Assembly: GCA_937922045.1 (NCBI GenBank)
Contig: CAKZXA010000054.1
Location: 1-64,000 of the forward strand
Direction: 5' to 3'
DNA length: 64,000 bases
Source of the DNA: an uncultured Acidimicrobiales bacterium
GTDB lineage: Bacteria > Actinomycetota > Acidimicrobiia > Acidimicrobiales > SZUA-35
This document shows positions 27,135 through 36,232 of the stretch, piece after piece (the first letter of the stretch is position 1; every line of letters begins with the position of its first letter). Below the pieces are notes generated by a model. The model saw only the letters and a list, made by a program, of their open reading frames with translations, ran no database searches and was not told the origin of the DNA. Both the position numbers and the translations under genes were made by a program.

Positions 27135-27827
27135 TTGGTGTGGGATTGTCATGTAATGGCGATACCTGATACCCCACACATGAGTAACAACGTCACGACC
27201 CCCGCTCCGCATTCCAACCCCGCTCCGGAAGCGCGAAAATCGCCACAACGCATCGGTTTGTTGGGTGGCACCTTCGACCCTCCTCACCTCGGACATCTGG
27301 TAGCCGCCGACCAGGTTCTCCACGCTCTGGGCCTGGATAAGGTCCTTTTGGTGCCTGCAAACCAGCCATGGCAGAAGGTCGATTCTCGTCAGATCACGTC
27401 GGCCGAGCGGCGTTTGGAGATGACGCGAGTGGCCGTTGGCGGCACCGATGGCCTCGAAGTCTCCGACATTGAATTGCGGCTCGGAGGCCCGAGTTATACG
27501 TCGGTGACCATCGAAGCGCTCTCAAAAGAATTTCCTAACACCGAATGGTTGGTCATCGTTGGCGCAGATGCCGCCATGCGCTTAGACACATGGCACAACA
27601 CGGACAAACTTCGACAGCAAGCCACAATCGTGGTGGTGAATCGGCCGGGTTCAGACTTTCAACCACCTACGGGTTGGACGTGGGAGCTGGTTGAGATTCC
27701 TTCGATTTCGATCTCGGGAACGAGCCTTCGTCGACGGGTGGCGATCGGTAACTCGATCCGATTCCTTACGTCAGCTGCGGTGGTCGAACACATCGAGCGC
27801 TGGGGGCTCTATCGTGAAGATGCTTGA
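27126..27827 (+). CDS. nadD: Nicotinate-nucleotide adenylyltransferase
   Basis: Makes deamido-NAD from nicotinate mononucleotide and ATP. The nucleotidyltransferase motif GGTFDPPHLGH, LVPANQPWQK, and the C-terminal ISISGTSLRRRV (the SxTxxR motif) are all present. Three in-frame starts are possible (27126, 27156, 27180) and none has a clear Shine-Dalgarno site. Conserved sequence begins near RIGLLGGTFD, so the true start may be the ATG at 27180. It heads the nadD-LytR_C-rsfS cluster and overlaps the next gene by 4 bases. Confidence 0.93.
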   Translation: MGHLVWDCHVMAIPDTPHMSNNVTTPAPHSNPAPEARKSPQRIGLLGGTFDPPHLGHLVAADQVLHALGLDKVLLVPANQPWQKVDSRQITSAERRLEMTRVAVGGTDGLEVSDIELRLGGPSYTSVTIEALSKEFPNTEWLVIVGADAAMRLDTWHNTDKLRQQATIVVVNRPGSDFQPPTGWTWELVEIPSISISGTSLRRRVAIGNSIRFLTSAAVVEHIERWGLYREDA

Positions 27828-29047
27828 CGTCGACCGCCGCCGCATCGTCTGAGTCTTCCGCCCAGAGGAAGCCTCGCTTCTCGTCTCACCGCTCCCGCCG
27901 CGGTGGCCTTTCGTCGCGCCGAGCCAACGGATCGCTCTCCGCCTTTGCTCTCATCGAGCTCGTGCTGGCGATGGCCATTCCGTTTCTCGCCATCGAGGGC
28001 TATCACACACTGCTCGAGTCCCGAGCCGGGACCTTCATCGACGAACCGTCGGAGAACGAACCGGGGTGGCGTGCCCTCGTCGATCACACCGTGGTCACCG
28101 CGGTGGTCGACGTCGACAGGCTCGACCCCGATGCTGATGCGAGCCAAGACGAGGCTCCCGCTCAGCGGGTGACCGGGATCGCACTCGTCGTTCACGACCC
28201 GCCGGCTGTTCTTCTCGCTCCGTCGAGTCTTGTTGTCGACGGTGTCGCGTTGGCAGAGTCTGAACCGACAGCAGCCGTTCAGGCGCTGTCGGAGGCGTTG
28301 AGGCTGGGCATCGACGACACGCTCATCATGAACACGAAAGCCTGGCGGACATCGCTGGCCGACCTTCGGCTAACCGTGAACAATCCAGACCCTGTGGTAG
28401 ACGGCTCGGGGAACGAACTGATTCCGGTTGGCGAGGTCGATCTGGATGCTGCACAGATCGCTGCTTTCGCCGGACGGCCCGCTCCCGGTGGTGATGCGAT
28501 GTCGGCCCTACCTCGACGAGAGGTTCTTTGGCATGCCCTGCTCGCTCGACCCAGCGAGATCTCGGGGCCGCTTGGAACACTCCTCGCCCAGCTCGCAGAT
28601 GATGTCCAGGTCCTCGACGTACCGATGGAGGCGGCCGCTGCCCTCGATGACGAACAGGCCGAACTGCTGCTGCGCGAGACCGTGGCCTACCCGACCAGCC
28701 CTCCGTCAGGGAGTCGGTTGCGAGTGACGATTATCGACCGGACCGGAAGCGCTGACCTGAACGCGATTGCGGCGGCGGTGGCGGCTCAGGGAATCGAGGT
28801 ACCGTCGATCGGGAATGCTTCGGTCTTCGACGAAGGGCCGACACAGTTGATCATTCCCGTCCCCCTCGATGCCGCCTCAAACCCTCAGGGAATAGATCAA
28901 CGTTTGGCCGCTCAGCTAACCGAGCTGTCAGCGTCACTTGGCACGGCTACCGTACTAGACAACGATGCGTCTTCAGAGTCCGCTGAAGACGCGGTGGTAC
29001 GACTAGTGATCGGCAGTAATTTTGAGCTCGCAAACCTCTCGTCCTGA
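27824..29047 (+). CDS. Membrane-anchored LytR_C/LCP-related protein
   Basis: A 407-residue protein with a basic N-terminus, one membrane helix (ALIELVLAMAIPFLAIEG) and an extracytoplasmic part. The C-terminal region (RLRVTIIDRTGSADLNAIAA…VPSIGNAS) resembles a LytR_C domain. Actinobacteria often carry an LCP/LytR protein between nadD and rsfS. The central region keeps only scattered LCP-like features (for example LRLTVNNPDPVVD), and the catalytic arginines are not evident. It is probably a divergent cell-wall-associated protein. The TTG start overlaps the nadD stop. Confidence 0.6.
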   Translation: MTSTAAASSESSAQRKPRFSSHRSRRGGLSSRRANGSLSAFALIELVLAMAIPFLAIEGYHTLLESRAGTFIDEPSENEPGWRALVDHTVVTAVVDVDRLDPDADASQDEAPAQRVTGIALVVHDPPAVLLAPSSLVVDGVALAESEPTAAVQALSEALRLGIDDTLIMNTKAWRTSLADLRLTVNNPDPVVDGSGNELIPVGEVDLDAAQIAAFAGRPAPGGDAMSALPRREVLWHALLARPSEISGPLGTLLAQLADDVQVLDVPMEAAAALDDEQAELLLRETVAYPTSPPSGSRLRVTIIDRTGSADLNAIAAAVAAQGIEVPSIGNASVFDEGPTQLIIPVPLDAASNPQGIDQRLAAQLTELSASLGTATVLDNDASSESAEDAVVRLVIGSNFELANLSS

Positions 29048-29492
29048 CGGGCCGTCCGATGAGCCAACCTTTTCAGCGGCCTCCGAGTCGGCAGTGGCCG
29101 GTGCTGGCATCGACGCGCCCGATTTCGGCCTAGCCGACCTCGATGAGGAACTTGTGTCATGGGTTCGGACCGCGACCGAAGCCGCAACCGAGAAGCTTGG
29201 GCAACGAACCATCGCCTTCTACGTAGGCCCCATACTCGGCATCACCGATTGGTTCATCGTGACCTCCGGGCGCAACGGCCGGCAGGTGCGAGCAATCGTC
29301 GATGCTGTGGAAGAGGCTGTGGCTCGCTCGGGCGGCCCCAGGCCGATCCGGATCGAAGGACGGGACACGCTGAGTTGGGTCCTGATGGACTACGGGTTCT
29401 TCGTGGTTCACGTCTTCACCGAGGAAGCAAGAGATTACTACGAACTTGAACGTCTTTGGCGAGATGTGCCTCGTCTCGACACCGTGGCCTGA
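29022..29492 (+). CDS. rsfS: Ribosome silencing factor RsfS
   Basis: A 156-residue protein that binds L14 and blocks subunit joining during starvation. The RsfS core is evident: FYVGPILGITDWFIVTSGRN, then IEGRDTLSWVLMDYGFFVVH and FTEEARDYYELERLW. It has an N-terminal extension of about 40 residues. The TTG at 29022 overlaps the preceding gene by 26 bases, and a later start (GTG 29094) is possible. The nadD-rsfS pairing is widespread. Confidence 0.92.
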   Translation: MSSQTSRPDGPSDEPTFSAASESAVAGAGIDAPDFGLADLDEELVSWVRTATEAATEKLGQRTIAFYVGPILGITDWFIVTSGRNGRQVRAIVDAVEEAVARSGGPRPIRIEGRDTLSWVLMDYGFFVVHVFTEEARDYYELERLWRDVPRLDTVA

Positions 29493-29511
29493 CCTTCGCT
29501 AGCGTCCCGCT

Positions 29512-30456
29512 ATGGGACACCGAAACCAACGAGACACCGGTATCGACATTGGCGTGCATCTGCCTCAGCTTGGGCGTGGGGCTTCGGCCACCGTATTGAC
29601 CGAGTTCTGTGCCGAGGCTGAACGGCTGGGCGTGCACTCGGGTTGGGTAAGCGATCACATCGCCTGGCCTGCTGCGATCGAGCCAAACTATCCCTACTCC
29701 GAAGATGGGGCCTTTCCCGCGCCAAACGACATGGCCTGGCTCGAACCCATTGGCACGCTGCTCTATGCCGCTGGCGTGACAAGCACAATGAAGCTCGGCC
29801 AGACCGTCCTCATCCTTGGCTACCGGCCGCCGGTTCAGACCGCCAAGCTACTGGCCACCCTTGATGTCCTTAGCGAAGGACGAGCCATTATCGGCGCTGG
29901 TGTCGGCTGGATGCGTGAAGAGTTCGAGGTGCTGGGGATGCCGTACGACAACCGCGGAGCTCGAGCCAACGAACAGTTGGAGATCTTCGAGGAGCTCTTC
30001 ACTCAAGCCGATCCGATCTATGACGGCGAGTACTACTCGTTCCCCGCTATCAAGTTTGAGCCGAAACCTCTGCAGGGCCATATCCCCATCTGGATCGGCG
30101 GTGCCTCCGAGCCGGCCTTCAGGCGAGCGGCGCGTTTCGGTGATTGCTTCCATGCTGCCTTCGAGCCTCTGGCCACCGTCGAGGCTGAGTGGGCGCGGGT
30201 GCAAGAGCTGACGACCGACTTCGGTCGCGCCCCAGATGCGCTCCAGCTTTCGGCTCGCCTTTTTCTCGACCCCGCATCGTCGATGAAACCCGAGGTCTCG
30301 ATCGCGGGGAACTCAGATCAGATGCTCGACCAATTGGCCGCCTGGCACGCGATCGGGGTCGACCATGTGTTGCTGGATATCTCTGCTCCCGGAGGCCCAG
30401 CGGGACGGCTCGAAGCGCTCGACCGATTCATGAACGATGTCGCCGGCCGACTCTGA
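29512..30456 (+). CDS. LLM-class, probably F420-dependent, oxidoreductase
   Basis: A 314-residue TIM-barrel protein of the luciferase-like family. DIGVHLPQLGRG, WVSDHIAWP, PVQTAKLLATLDVLSEGRAIIGAGVGWMR and IPIWIGGASEPAFRRAARFGD match actinobacterial F420-dependent (TIGR03619-like) enzymes. The substrate is unknown. The start at 29512 follows rsfS by 19 bases. It runs convergently with an acyl-CoA ligase. Confidence 0.85.
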   Translation: MGHRNQRDTGIDIGVHLPQLGRGASATVLTEFCAEAERLGVHSGWVSDHIAWPAAIEPNYPYSEDGAFPAPNDMAWLEPIGTLLYAAGVTSTMKLGQTVLILGYRPPVQTAKLLATLDVLSEGRAIIGAGVGWMREEFEVLGMPYDNRGARANEQLEIFEELFTQADPIYDGEYYSFPAIKFEPKPLQGHIPIWIGGASEPAFRRAARFGDCFHAAFEPLATVEAEWARVQELTTDFGRAPDALQLSARLFLDPASSMKPEVSIAGNSDQMLDQLAAWHAIGVDHVLLDISAPGGPAGRLEALDRFMNDVAGRL

Positions 30457-30466
30457 TCCGTTCCCG

Positions 30467-32131
30467 CTAGGTCTGGAGTTGTTCGACGAGCTGGTCGCGT
30501 AGTTTGAACTTCTGAATCTTCCCCGATGCTGTGGTAGGCATCTCAGCGACCACTTCGAGACGCTCTGGTAGGTACTGTTTCGCCACCTGCTCGGTGGTGA
30601 GATAGTCCACCATGTCGGTGAAAGAGAAGCCCTCGCCGCCATTGTCGTAGTCGGGGTTGAGGGTGACGTAGGCGCAGGCCCGCTCACCGAGGCGGTCGTC
30701 GGGGTAGCCGACGATGGCTGCAGTAGCTATTGCCGGGTGGCGGTAGAGGAGCGATTCGATTTCGACCACGGGCACGTTCTCACCGCCGCGGATGATGATG
30801 TCTTTGGACCGGCCGGAGATGCGGATGTAGCCGGCCTCGTCCATGCGGGCCAGATCGCCGGTCTCGAACCAGCCGTCGTCGTCCATGCCGTTGAGTTGGG
30901 GCCGTTTGAGATAGCCACCAAAGTTGGAACAGCCGCGTACCTGGAAACGCCCTTCCTGACCCAGAGCTTGAACGTTGCCTGCCTCATCGACGACGCGCAC
31001 CTCCATGCCGGGAATGGCTTTGCCGTCGCTGTTGATCGACCGTTCGGGCGGATCATCGACGTCGGTCATGGTGACCACTCCGTTCTCGCTCATACCCCAA
31101 GCGGACACGACCTTGAACGAGGTGACCTCATTGGCTCGTTCAACAACCGGTCCGGGGATCGGCGCCCCGGCACAAAGGAAGACCTTGAGTGATGAGGTGT
31201 CGATGTCGCTGGTTTCTATTGCCGCGGTGAGGTCCATCAAGAAGGGCGTGGACGCCATCGTGAAGGTGCAGCCATGATCGGCGATGAGCTGTTCGGCCTT
31301 GTTCGGTTCCCAGACGTCGAGGAGGACGGCGGTGGCGCCGAGAAAAATGGGCATCATCAGGCCGTACATGAAGCCGGTCTGATGGGCCATGGGCGACGCC
31401 ATCATGATGACGTCGTCGGCGCTGAGGCCGAGCTGGGCAGAGTACTTGTCGATGTTGGAGATCGTCGTATTGGCGGTGTGCATCGCGCCCTTGGGCTCGC
31501 CGGTGGTACCCGAGGTGTAGATCAGTTGCATCACCTCGTTGGGTGCTGACCGCAGCTGGTGGAATTCATCGCTGGTGGTGTCGGCATCGAAGGAGGGATC
31601 GAGGAGGAGGCGTTGGAGAGACCGATCGCTCGTGCCGTCATCACCGGCGGTCACGATGTGTTCGAGATGGGGGAGTTCATCCTTGAGCTCGTCGAGCATG
31701 GCTTCGTGGTCGAAGCCGCGGAACAGCTTGGGCACGATGACGACCTTGGTCTCACCATGGTTCAGCATGAACCGCAGCTCGCGTTGGCGGAAGATGTGCA
31801 TCATCGGGTTGAGGACGGCGCCGATGCGGATACAGGCCATATAGACGACCGTGAACTCCCACCAGTTCGGCATCTGGAGCCCGACGATGTCTCCTCGGCC
31901 GATGCCGAGCTTGGTCAGGCCGACAGCGGCCCGCTTCGAGAGTTGATCGAGCTCGGCGTAGGTCAGCGTGGTCAGCTCGTCGGTCTCGGCTCGAAGGGCA
32001 GCTACCGCAACCTTGTCAGGCGACGCCTTCACTGCCTGGTCGAGGTAGTCGAGCAATGTCTTGCCCAACCACAGCCCGCTCGCTTCCATCGCCTCTCGGC
32101 GCGGCTCGATCAGCACAGCATCGAAATTCAC
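30467..32131 (-). CDS. AMP-dependent acyl-CoA synthetase/ligase
   Basis: A 554-residue ANL-superfamily enzyme that activates a carboxylic acid as acyl-AMP and then acyl-CoA. The P-loop-like motif IYTSGTTGEPKGAMHT, the A5 region VVSAWGMSENG, DDGWFETGDLARMDEAGYIR with ISGRSKDIIIRGGENV, and the catalytic lysine in TASGKIQKFKLR are intact. It resembles cyclohexanecarboxylate- or medium-chain acyl-CoA ligases; the exact acid cannot be read from sequence. Confidence 0.9.
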   Translation of the reverse strand: MNFDAVLIEPRREAMEASGLWLGKTLLDYLDQAVKASPDKVAVAALRAETDELTTLTYAELDQLSKRAAVGLTKLGIGRGDIVGLQMPNWWEFTVVYMACIRIGAVLNPMMHIFRQRELRFMLNHGETKVVIVPKLFRGFDHEAMLDELKDELPHLEHIVTAGDDGTSDRSLQRLLLDPSFDADTTSDEFHQLRSAPNEVMQLIYTSGTTGEPKGAMHTANTTISNIDKYSAQLGLSADDVIMMASPMAHQTGFMYGLMMPIFLGATAVLLDVWEPNKAEQLIADHGCTFTMASTPFLMDLTAAIETSDIDTSSLKVFLCAGAPIPGPVVERANEVTSFKVVSAWGMSENGVVTMTDVDDPPERSINSDGKAIPGMEVRVVDEAGNVQALGQEGRFQVRGCSNFGGYLKRPQLNGMDDDGWFETGDLARMDEAGYIRISGRSKDIIIRGGENVPVVEIESLLYRHPAIATAAIVGYPDDRLGERACAYVTLNPDYDNGGEGFSFTDMVDYLTTEQVAKQYLPERLEVVAEMPTTASGKIQKFKLRDQLVEQLQT

Positions 32132-32208
32132 TGGGTTCCCCTTTTGTCTGTCTATCGCTGACAGCGATCCTTAGGGCACTGTAGTTCGATGCTCGGCAGG
32201 AGAAAAAG

Positions 32209-32862
32209 CTAGAGGCCGGTGATGCGCTTCCACGCCCTGCGCAGCACCTTCTTTGGTGTGCGTGACAGCGAATAGACTTTGAAGTCGCCGAATACGACGG
32301 TTGAGTTGATCCGCACTCGGGGACCACCGGTAGCGGGCTCGACGAGCTTTTCACTCCGATCGCCGAGGACGGCGAATCCCGCATGCTCGACCTGAGCGCC
32401 ATCGGGAAGGATGAGTTTCACGTCGCCAAAGATGCTCTGAACCTGGACGTCCACGCCGTGTTCAGGGATGTCGATGGTCGAGAGATCAATTGTGACATCG
32501 CCTAGCACCGCTGTTGCCTGTATCGGCTGGCCGAAGTCGAACCCGCCGGTTCGGGATGACGAACTCAGGAGGCTGAGGACACGGTTGCCAGCGGCGGTTG
32601 ATGTAGCTGCAGCCACGGGTAGGGGCTTTTCGGGTGGTGGAGGTTGAGCGACAGGCAGATCGGCGGTGGCGGGTTGGAGCTCGCCGCGGGTCGTTGCCTG
32701 GTAGATGCGTTCGAGCCGTTGTTCAGCTTCGTCGATGTCGAGATAGCCCTCGGCTACCGCCCACTTGATCTGGCCTGAGGCGTGGGCCTGGTCACGATGG
32801 TTGATGCGCAGGTGAGAACCCTGCGCCTCGGGCAGGTTGTCGTTCTCGTTGTCTTGTTCCAT
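32209..32862 (-). CDS. DUF1707 protein with LiaF-like C-terminal domain
   Basis: A 217-residue protein. Residues ~15-65 carry a DUF1707-type module (IKWAVAEGYLDIDEAEQRLERIYQATTRGEL). A Pro/Ala-rich linker follows, then a beta-rich C-terminal region (AVLGDVTIDLSTIDIP…SIFGDVKLILPDG…VVFGDFKVYS) like the LiaF/DUF2154 beta-helix. Related proteins sit in envelope-stress circuits. The ATG at 32862 is chosen for the GGAGGG just upstream; the frame opens 12 codons earlier. No membrane helix is seen. Confidence 0.72.
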   Translation of the reverse strand: MEQDNENDNLPEAQGSHLRINHRDQAHASGQIKWAVAEGYLDIDEAEQRLERIYQATTRGELQPATADLPVAQPPPPEKPLPVAAATSTAAGNRVLSLLSSSSRTGGFDFGQPIQATAVLGDVTIDLSTIDIPEHGVDVQVQSIFGDVKLILPDGAQVEHAGFAVLGDRSEKLVEPATGGPRVRINSTVVFGDFKVYSLSRTPKKVLRRAWKRITGL

Positions 32863-32903
32863 CGGGCCCTCCAGCCGGTACAGCGACGCCAACGACACGA
32901 ATC

Positions 32904-35393
32904 TTAGGCCACGATGTTGACGAGGTTCGGTGCGCGGACGATCACCTTTTTGGGGGTGGCACCGTCGAGTTGCGCTTGTACTTTTGGCGAGGCCATAGCC
33001 ATGGCCTCAGCATCGGACTCGGTGATTTCGGCTGCAACGTCGATGCGATCTCGAAGCTTGCCGTTGATCTGCACGATCATCGTCACCTCGCTCACCACAA
33101 GTTTGGCTGGATCGGCTGTAGGCCAGGTCAACTCGTGGATGTGTTCGTCATCGTGGCGCATGGCCCACAGCTCGGCGCTGATATGGGGCACCGCGGGCGC
33201 CATCAGCCGCAACAACGTATCGACGGCGAAGCTCAGGGTTTCGTCGTTGGCGCCTTCGTCCGATTGCACATATTTATAGAGAGTGTTGGTGAACTCCATG
33301 AACCCGGCGACCGCAGTGTTGTAGGCCCAGCGCTCGTATTCGCCGGTGACCCGATCGATCAGACGATGGGCGGCGGCGTCGATCTCATTGTCGGTTGCAG
33401 TAGTAGCGCCCGACCGTATGTTCTTGATCAACTCTGGATCGGTGGCAGCCAGGCGCCACACCCGATTTAGGAAGCGTTCGCACCCTTCGAGCTGGAAGTC
33501 TTCGAAGTCGACGTCTTCGGCCGGTGGCTTGGCTTGCAGTATGGCCAGGCGGAGCGAATCGGCGCCGTGGTCGTTGATGAAATCTTCAGGGGCAACCGTG
33601 TTGCCCTTCGACTTTGACATCTTTGAGCCACCCATGCGCACCATGCCTTGGGTGAAGAGGCGTTCGAATGGTTCGCGTAGATCTTTGGGCGTGTAGCCCA
33701 GATCGGCCAGCGCCTTGGTGAAGAAGCGGGCGTACATCAGGTGCAAGATGGCGTGCTCTATGCCACCGATGTACTGATCGACGGGCATGAACTTTTCGGC
33801 CGCGGCCCGATCGAAGGGCTCGTCGGTGTTCCACGGATCGCAGAACCGCAGGAAGTACCAGGACGAGTCGACGAAGGTGTCCATCGTGTCGGTTTCGCGT
33901 TTGGCTGGGCCGTCACAGTTGGGGCAGGTGGTGTTGAGGAACTTCTCGTGATGCAGGAGAGGGTTTTCGCCGGAAGCTCGGAACTCGACGTCGTCGGGGG
34001 CGACGATCGGCAACTGATCTTCCGGCACCGCAACGATGCCGCACTCATTTTGGCAGTACACCATGGGGATGGGGCAGCCCCAGAAACGTTGGCGGGCGAA
34101 CAGCCAATCGCGCAGACGGAAATTGATCTTGTGTTCGCCAATGCCCTGATCGACCAGCCAATCGATGGCCTTTGCCTTGGCCTCGGTGACCTCGAGGCCG
34201 TCGAGCCATTCAGAGTTGATGGCTGGGCCGTCGCCGGTGAAGGCCTCGCCGTCGAAATCATCCGGCGGCGCCACCGTTCGGACGATCGGCAGGTCATAGG
34301 CGGCGGCGAAGTCCCAGTCGCGCTGGTCTTGGCCGGGCACGGCCATGATGGCGCCGGTTCCGTAGGTGATGAGCACGTAGTCGGCGAGGAAGACGGGGAT
34401 TGGTTTACCGGTGAAGGGGTTGACCACGTGGCTGCCGGTGGCGATGCCGCGTTTGGTGATCTCGCCGGAGGTGGAGAGGCGGTCGATTTCGGAGCGGTTG
34501 GCGACCTCTTGTCGGAAGGCTTCGACCAGGGGGCGCTGATCGTCGGTTGTCAGCTCATCGACCCGGGGATGCTCGGGCGACATCACGGCGAAGGTCATGC
34601 CGAAGCTGGTGTCGGGCCGGGTGGTGTAGACCATCAGCGGCTCGACGTCGCTGCGAGCGGTTCCGTCGGCGGCGGCGATGGGCAGGCCGAACTCGGCCCC
34701 CTCGGATCGCCCGATCCAGTTGCGCTGCATCAGTTTCACCCGGTCGGGCCATTCCAAGTCGTCCAGGTCGTCGAGCAGTTCCTGGGCGTAGGCGGTGATG
34801 CGGCAGAACCATTGTTCCAGGTTGCGTTTCTCGACGGGATCGTCGGAGCGTTCGCACAGCCCGTCGACCACCTGCTCGTTGGCCAACACGGTGTGGCAGC
34901 CCGGGCACCAGTTGACCGGGGCTTCGGTGCGATAGATCAGGCCGGCTTCGTAGAACTTCTGGAAGAAGACCTGGTTCCATTTCATATAGGCGGGGTCGTG
35001 GCTCTTGATGGTTCGGCGCGTGTCGTAGACGGCGCCGATGCGACGCAGTGACGATGACAGCTCTTCGATCTTGCCGTCGGTGAAGGGTCGAGGGTGTTCG
35101 CCAGACTTGATGGCGGCGTTCTCGGCCGGCAGGCCGAAGCTGTCGAACCCGATGGGGGAGAGCACGCCTCGTCCTTGCATCGTGTTGTAGCGCACGAGGA
35201 GGTCGCCAAAGGTGTAGTTGCGAACGTGGCCGATGTGGGCTGGGCCGGAAGGATAGGGATACATAGAGAGCACGAAGCGCGATTCGCGAGGATCGTCGTT
35301 GTCGATCTCGTAGGTGCCATCGTCGAGCCAGCGCTGCTGCCAGCGTTGTTCGATGTCGGCCGGGTGGTAGCGCAGCGGCTCGGTGTCTTCCAT
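32904..35393 (-). CDS. leuS: Leucyl-tRNA synthetase
   Basis: An 829-residue class I synthetase. The HIGH-type motif is PAHIGH within [20 protein letters not shown], and KMSKSKGNT lies in the second half. The CP1 editing domain contains the threonine-rich region [21 protein letters not shown] zinc-ribbon-like CPNC follows. The length is typical of bacterial LeuS. Its start lies 17 bases from the divergent Cys-rich gene. Confidence 0.98.
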   Translation of the reverse strand: MEDTEPLRYHPADIEQRWQQRWLDDGTYEIDNDDPRESRFVLSMYPYPSGPAHIGHVRNYTFGDLLVRYNTMQGRGVLSPIGFDSFGLPAENAAIKSGEHPRPFTDGKIEELSSSLRRIGAVYDTRRTIKSHDPAYMKWNQVFFQKFYEAGLIYRTEAPVNWCPGCHTVLANEQVVDGLCERSDDPVEKRNLEQWFCRITAYAQELLDDLDDLEWPDRVKLMQRNWIGRSEGAEFGLPIAAADGTARSDVEPLMVYTTRPDTSFGMTFAVMSPEHPRVDELTTDDQRPLVEAFRQEVANRSEIDRLSTSGEITKRGIATGSHVVNPFTGKPIPVFLADYVLITYGTGAIMAVPGQDQRDWDFAAAYDLPIVRTVAPPDDFDGEAFTGDGPAINSEWLDGLEVTEAKAKAIDWLVDQGIGEHKINFRLRDWLFARQRFWGCPIPMVYCQNECGIVAVPEDQLPIVAPDDVEFRASGENPLLHHEKFLNTTCPNCDGPAKRETDTMDTFVDSSWYFLRFCDPWNTDEPFDRAAAEKFMPVDQYIGGIEHAILHLMYARFFTKALADLGYTPKDLREPFERLFTQGMVRMGGSKMSKSKGNTVAPEDFINDHGADSLRLAILQAKPPAEDVDFEDFQLEGCERFLNRVWRLAATDPELIKNIRSGATTATDNEIDAAAHRLIDRVTGEYERWAYNTAVAGFMEFTNTLYKYVQSDEGANDETLSFAVDTLLRLMAPAVPHISAELWAMRHDDEHIHELTWPTADPAKLVVSEVTMIVQINGKLRDRIDVAAEITESDAEAMAMASPKVQAQLDGATPKKVIVRAPNLVNIVA

Positions 35394-35410
35394 GTACCTA
35401 GACTAACGGG

Positions 35411-36094
35411 ATGGTCAGCGGCTCTGAACGGTTTATCGACCCCATCGACGGAACCGAATGGGATGTCGACATGGCGTTCATGGCATCGTCTTGGCGCTGC
35501 ATCTGGGGTGCGGGGTGCGAAGGCATCCTGGAGCGCCCAGCAGCCGCTCTACAGCAGGGATGCTGCTCGGTGGGGGCCGAAGTGTTGGAGGAGGAAGCGG
35601 CAGTCATTGGGGCGCTGGGGATGAGTTTGGATCCGGCCCGGTTCCAGATGGCGGAGCAAGCAGCGGATGGTGGGGTATTTGCAGACTCGTCCCATTCGCA
35701 CACCCGAGTCGTTGACGGCGCCTGCATCTTTTTCAACCGCCCGGGGTTTGATGGGGGAGCGGGCTGTGCATTGCATCTGTCGGCGGTCGACGAGGGTGAA
35801 CGGCCGATGGACTGGAAGCCAGCGGTGTGCTGGCAGGTGCCGTTCCGAGTGGCGACCGGCGACGATGGGACTCGTTCGATACGGCGCTGGGAAGCAGAAG
35901 ATTGGAGCGGTGGTGAACGCGGGGGCGAAGGTGTCGCCTGGTGCTGTACCGATCGGGCAGCAGAGCCGAGTGCGTATGTGGGGTCGGCGCCCGTCGCCGA
36001 GTCGATGGCTGATGAGCTGGCGGCCGTGGTCGGGCCGGAGGTTGCGGTGGAGATACGGCGACGGATAGGCATTCAGCCGCTCACCGAAGGGTGA
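35411..36094 (+). CDS. Cysteine-rich conserved actinobacterial protein
   Basis: A 227-residue protein divergent from leuS. Clustered cysteines occur early (CIWGAGCEGI, then QGCCSVGAE), with more later (GCALH, CWQVPF, WCCTDR). This resembles an uncharacterised actinobacterial family containing a 'GC.GV…QGCCSYGAH' block, possibly a metal- or cluster-binding fold related to YkgJ-like proteins. No signal peptide or membrane helix is seen. The function is unknown. The start at 35411 follows the leuS start by 17 bases, so the two share one compact promoter region. Confidence 0.7.
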   Translation: MVSGSERFIDPIDGTEWDVDMAFMASSWRCIWGAGCEGILERPAAALQQGCCSVGAEVLEEEAAVIGALGMSLDPARFQMAEQAADGGVFADSSHSHTRVVDGACIFFNRPGFDGGAGCALHLSAVDEGERPMDWKPAVCWQVPFRVATGDDGTRSIRRWEAEDWSGGERGGEGVAWCCTDRAAEPSAYVGSAPVAESMADELAAVVGPEVAVEIRRRIGIQPLTEG

Positions 36095-36154
36095 AATCTC
36101 CCAACGGCCGACAACGGGCTGGCAATCAGCCAGTGGCGATAGTGGTCTGGCGTT

Positions 36155-36168
36155 GCGCCCTAGGGCGC
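36155..36168. promoter_or_regulatory. 14-bp perfect palindrome upstream of the copper-radical oxidase
   Basis: GCGCCCTAGGGCGC is fully self-complementary and lies 65 bases before the oxidase start codon. It could be a dimeric regulator site. A CCTCC-TGG-GGAGG mini-hairpin lies between it and the ATG. Confidence 0.35.
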
Positions 36169-36232
36169 GCGGACTAGCTCGACAGGCGACCGCCCATATA
36201 CCTCCTGGGGAGGCCCTGACATCGTTCAGTGA

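Noticed and set aside
33741-35051. 436-codon plus-strand frame opposite leuS
   Set aside because: It is Gly/Val/Asp-rich shadow sequence; leuS on the minus strand carries both class I signature motifs.
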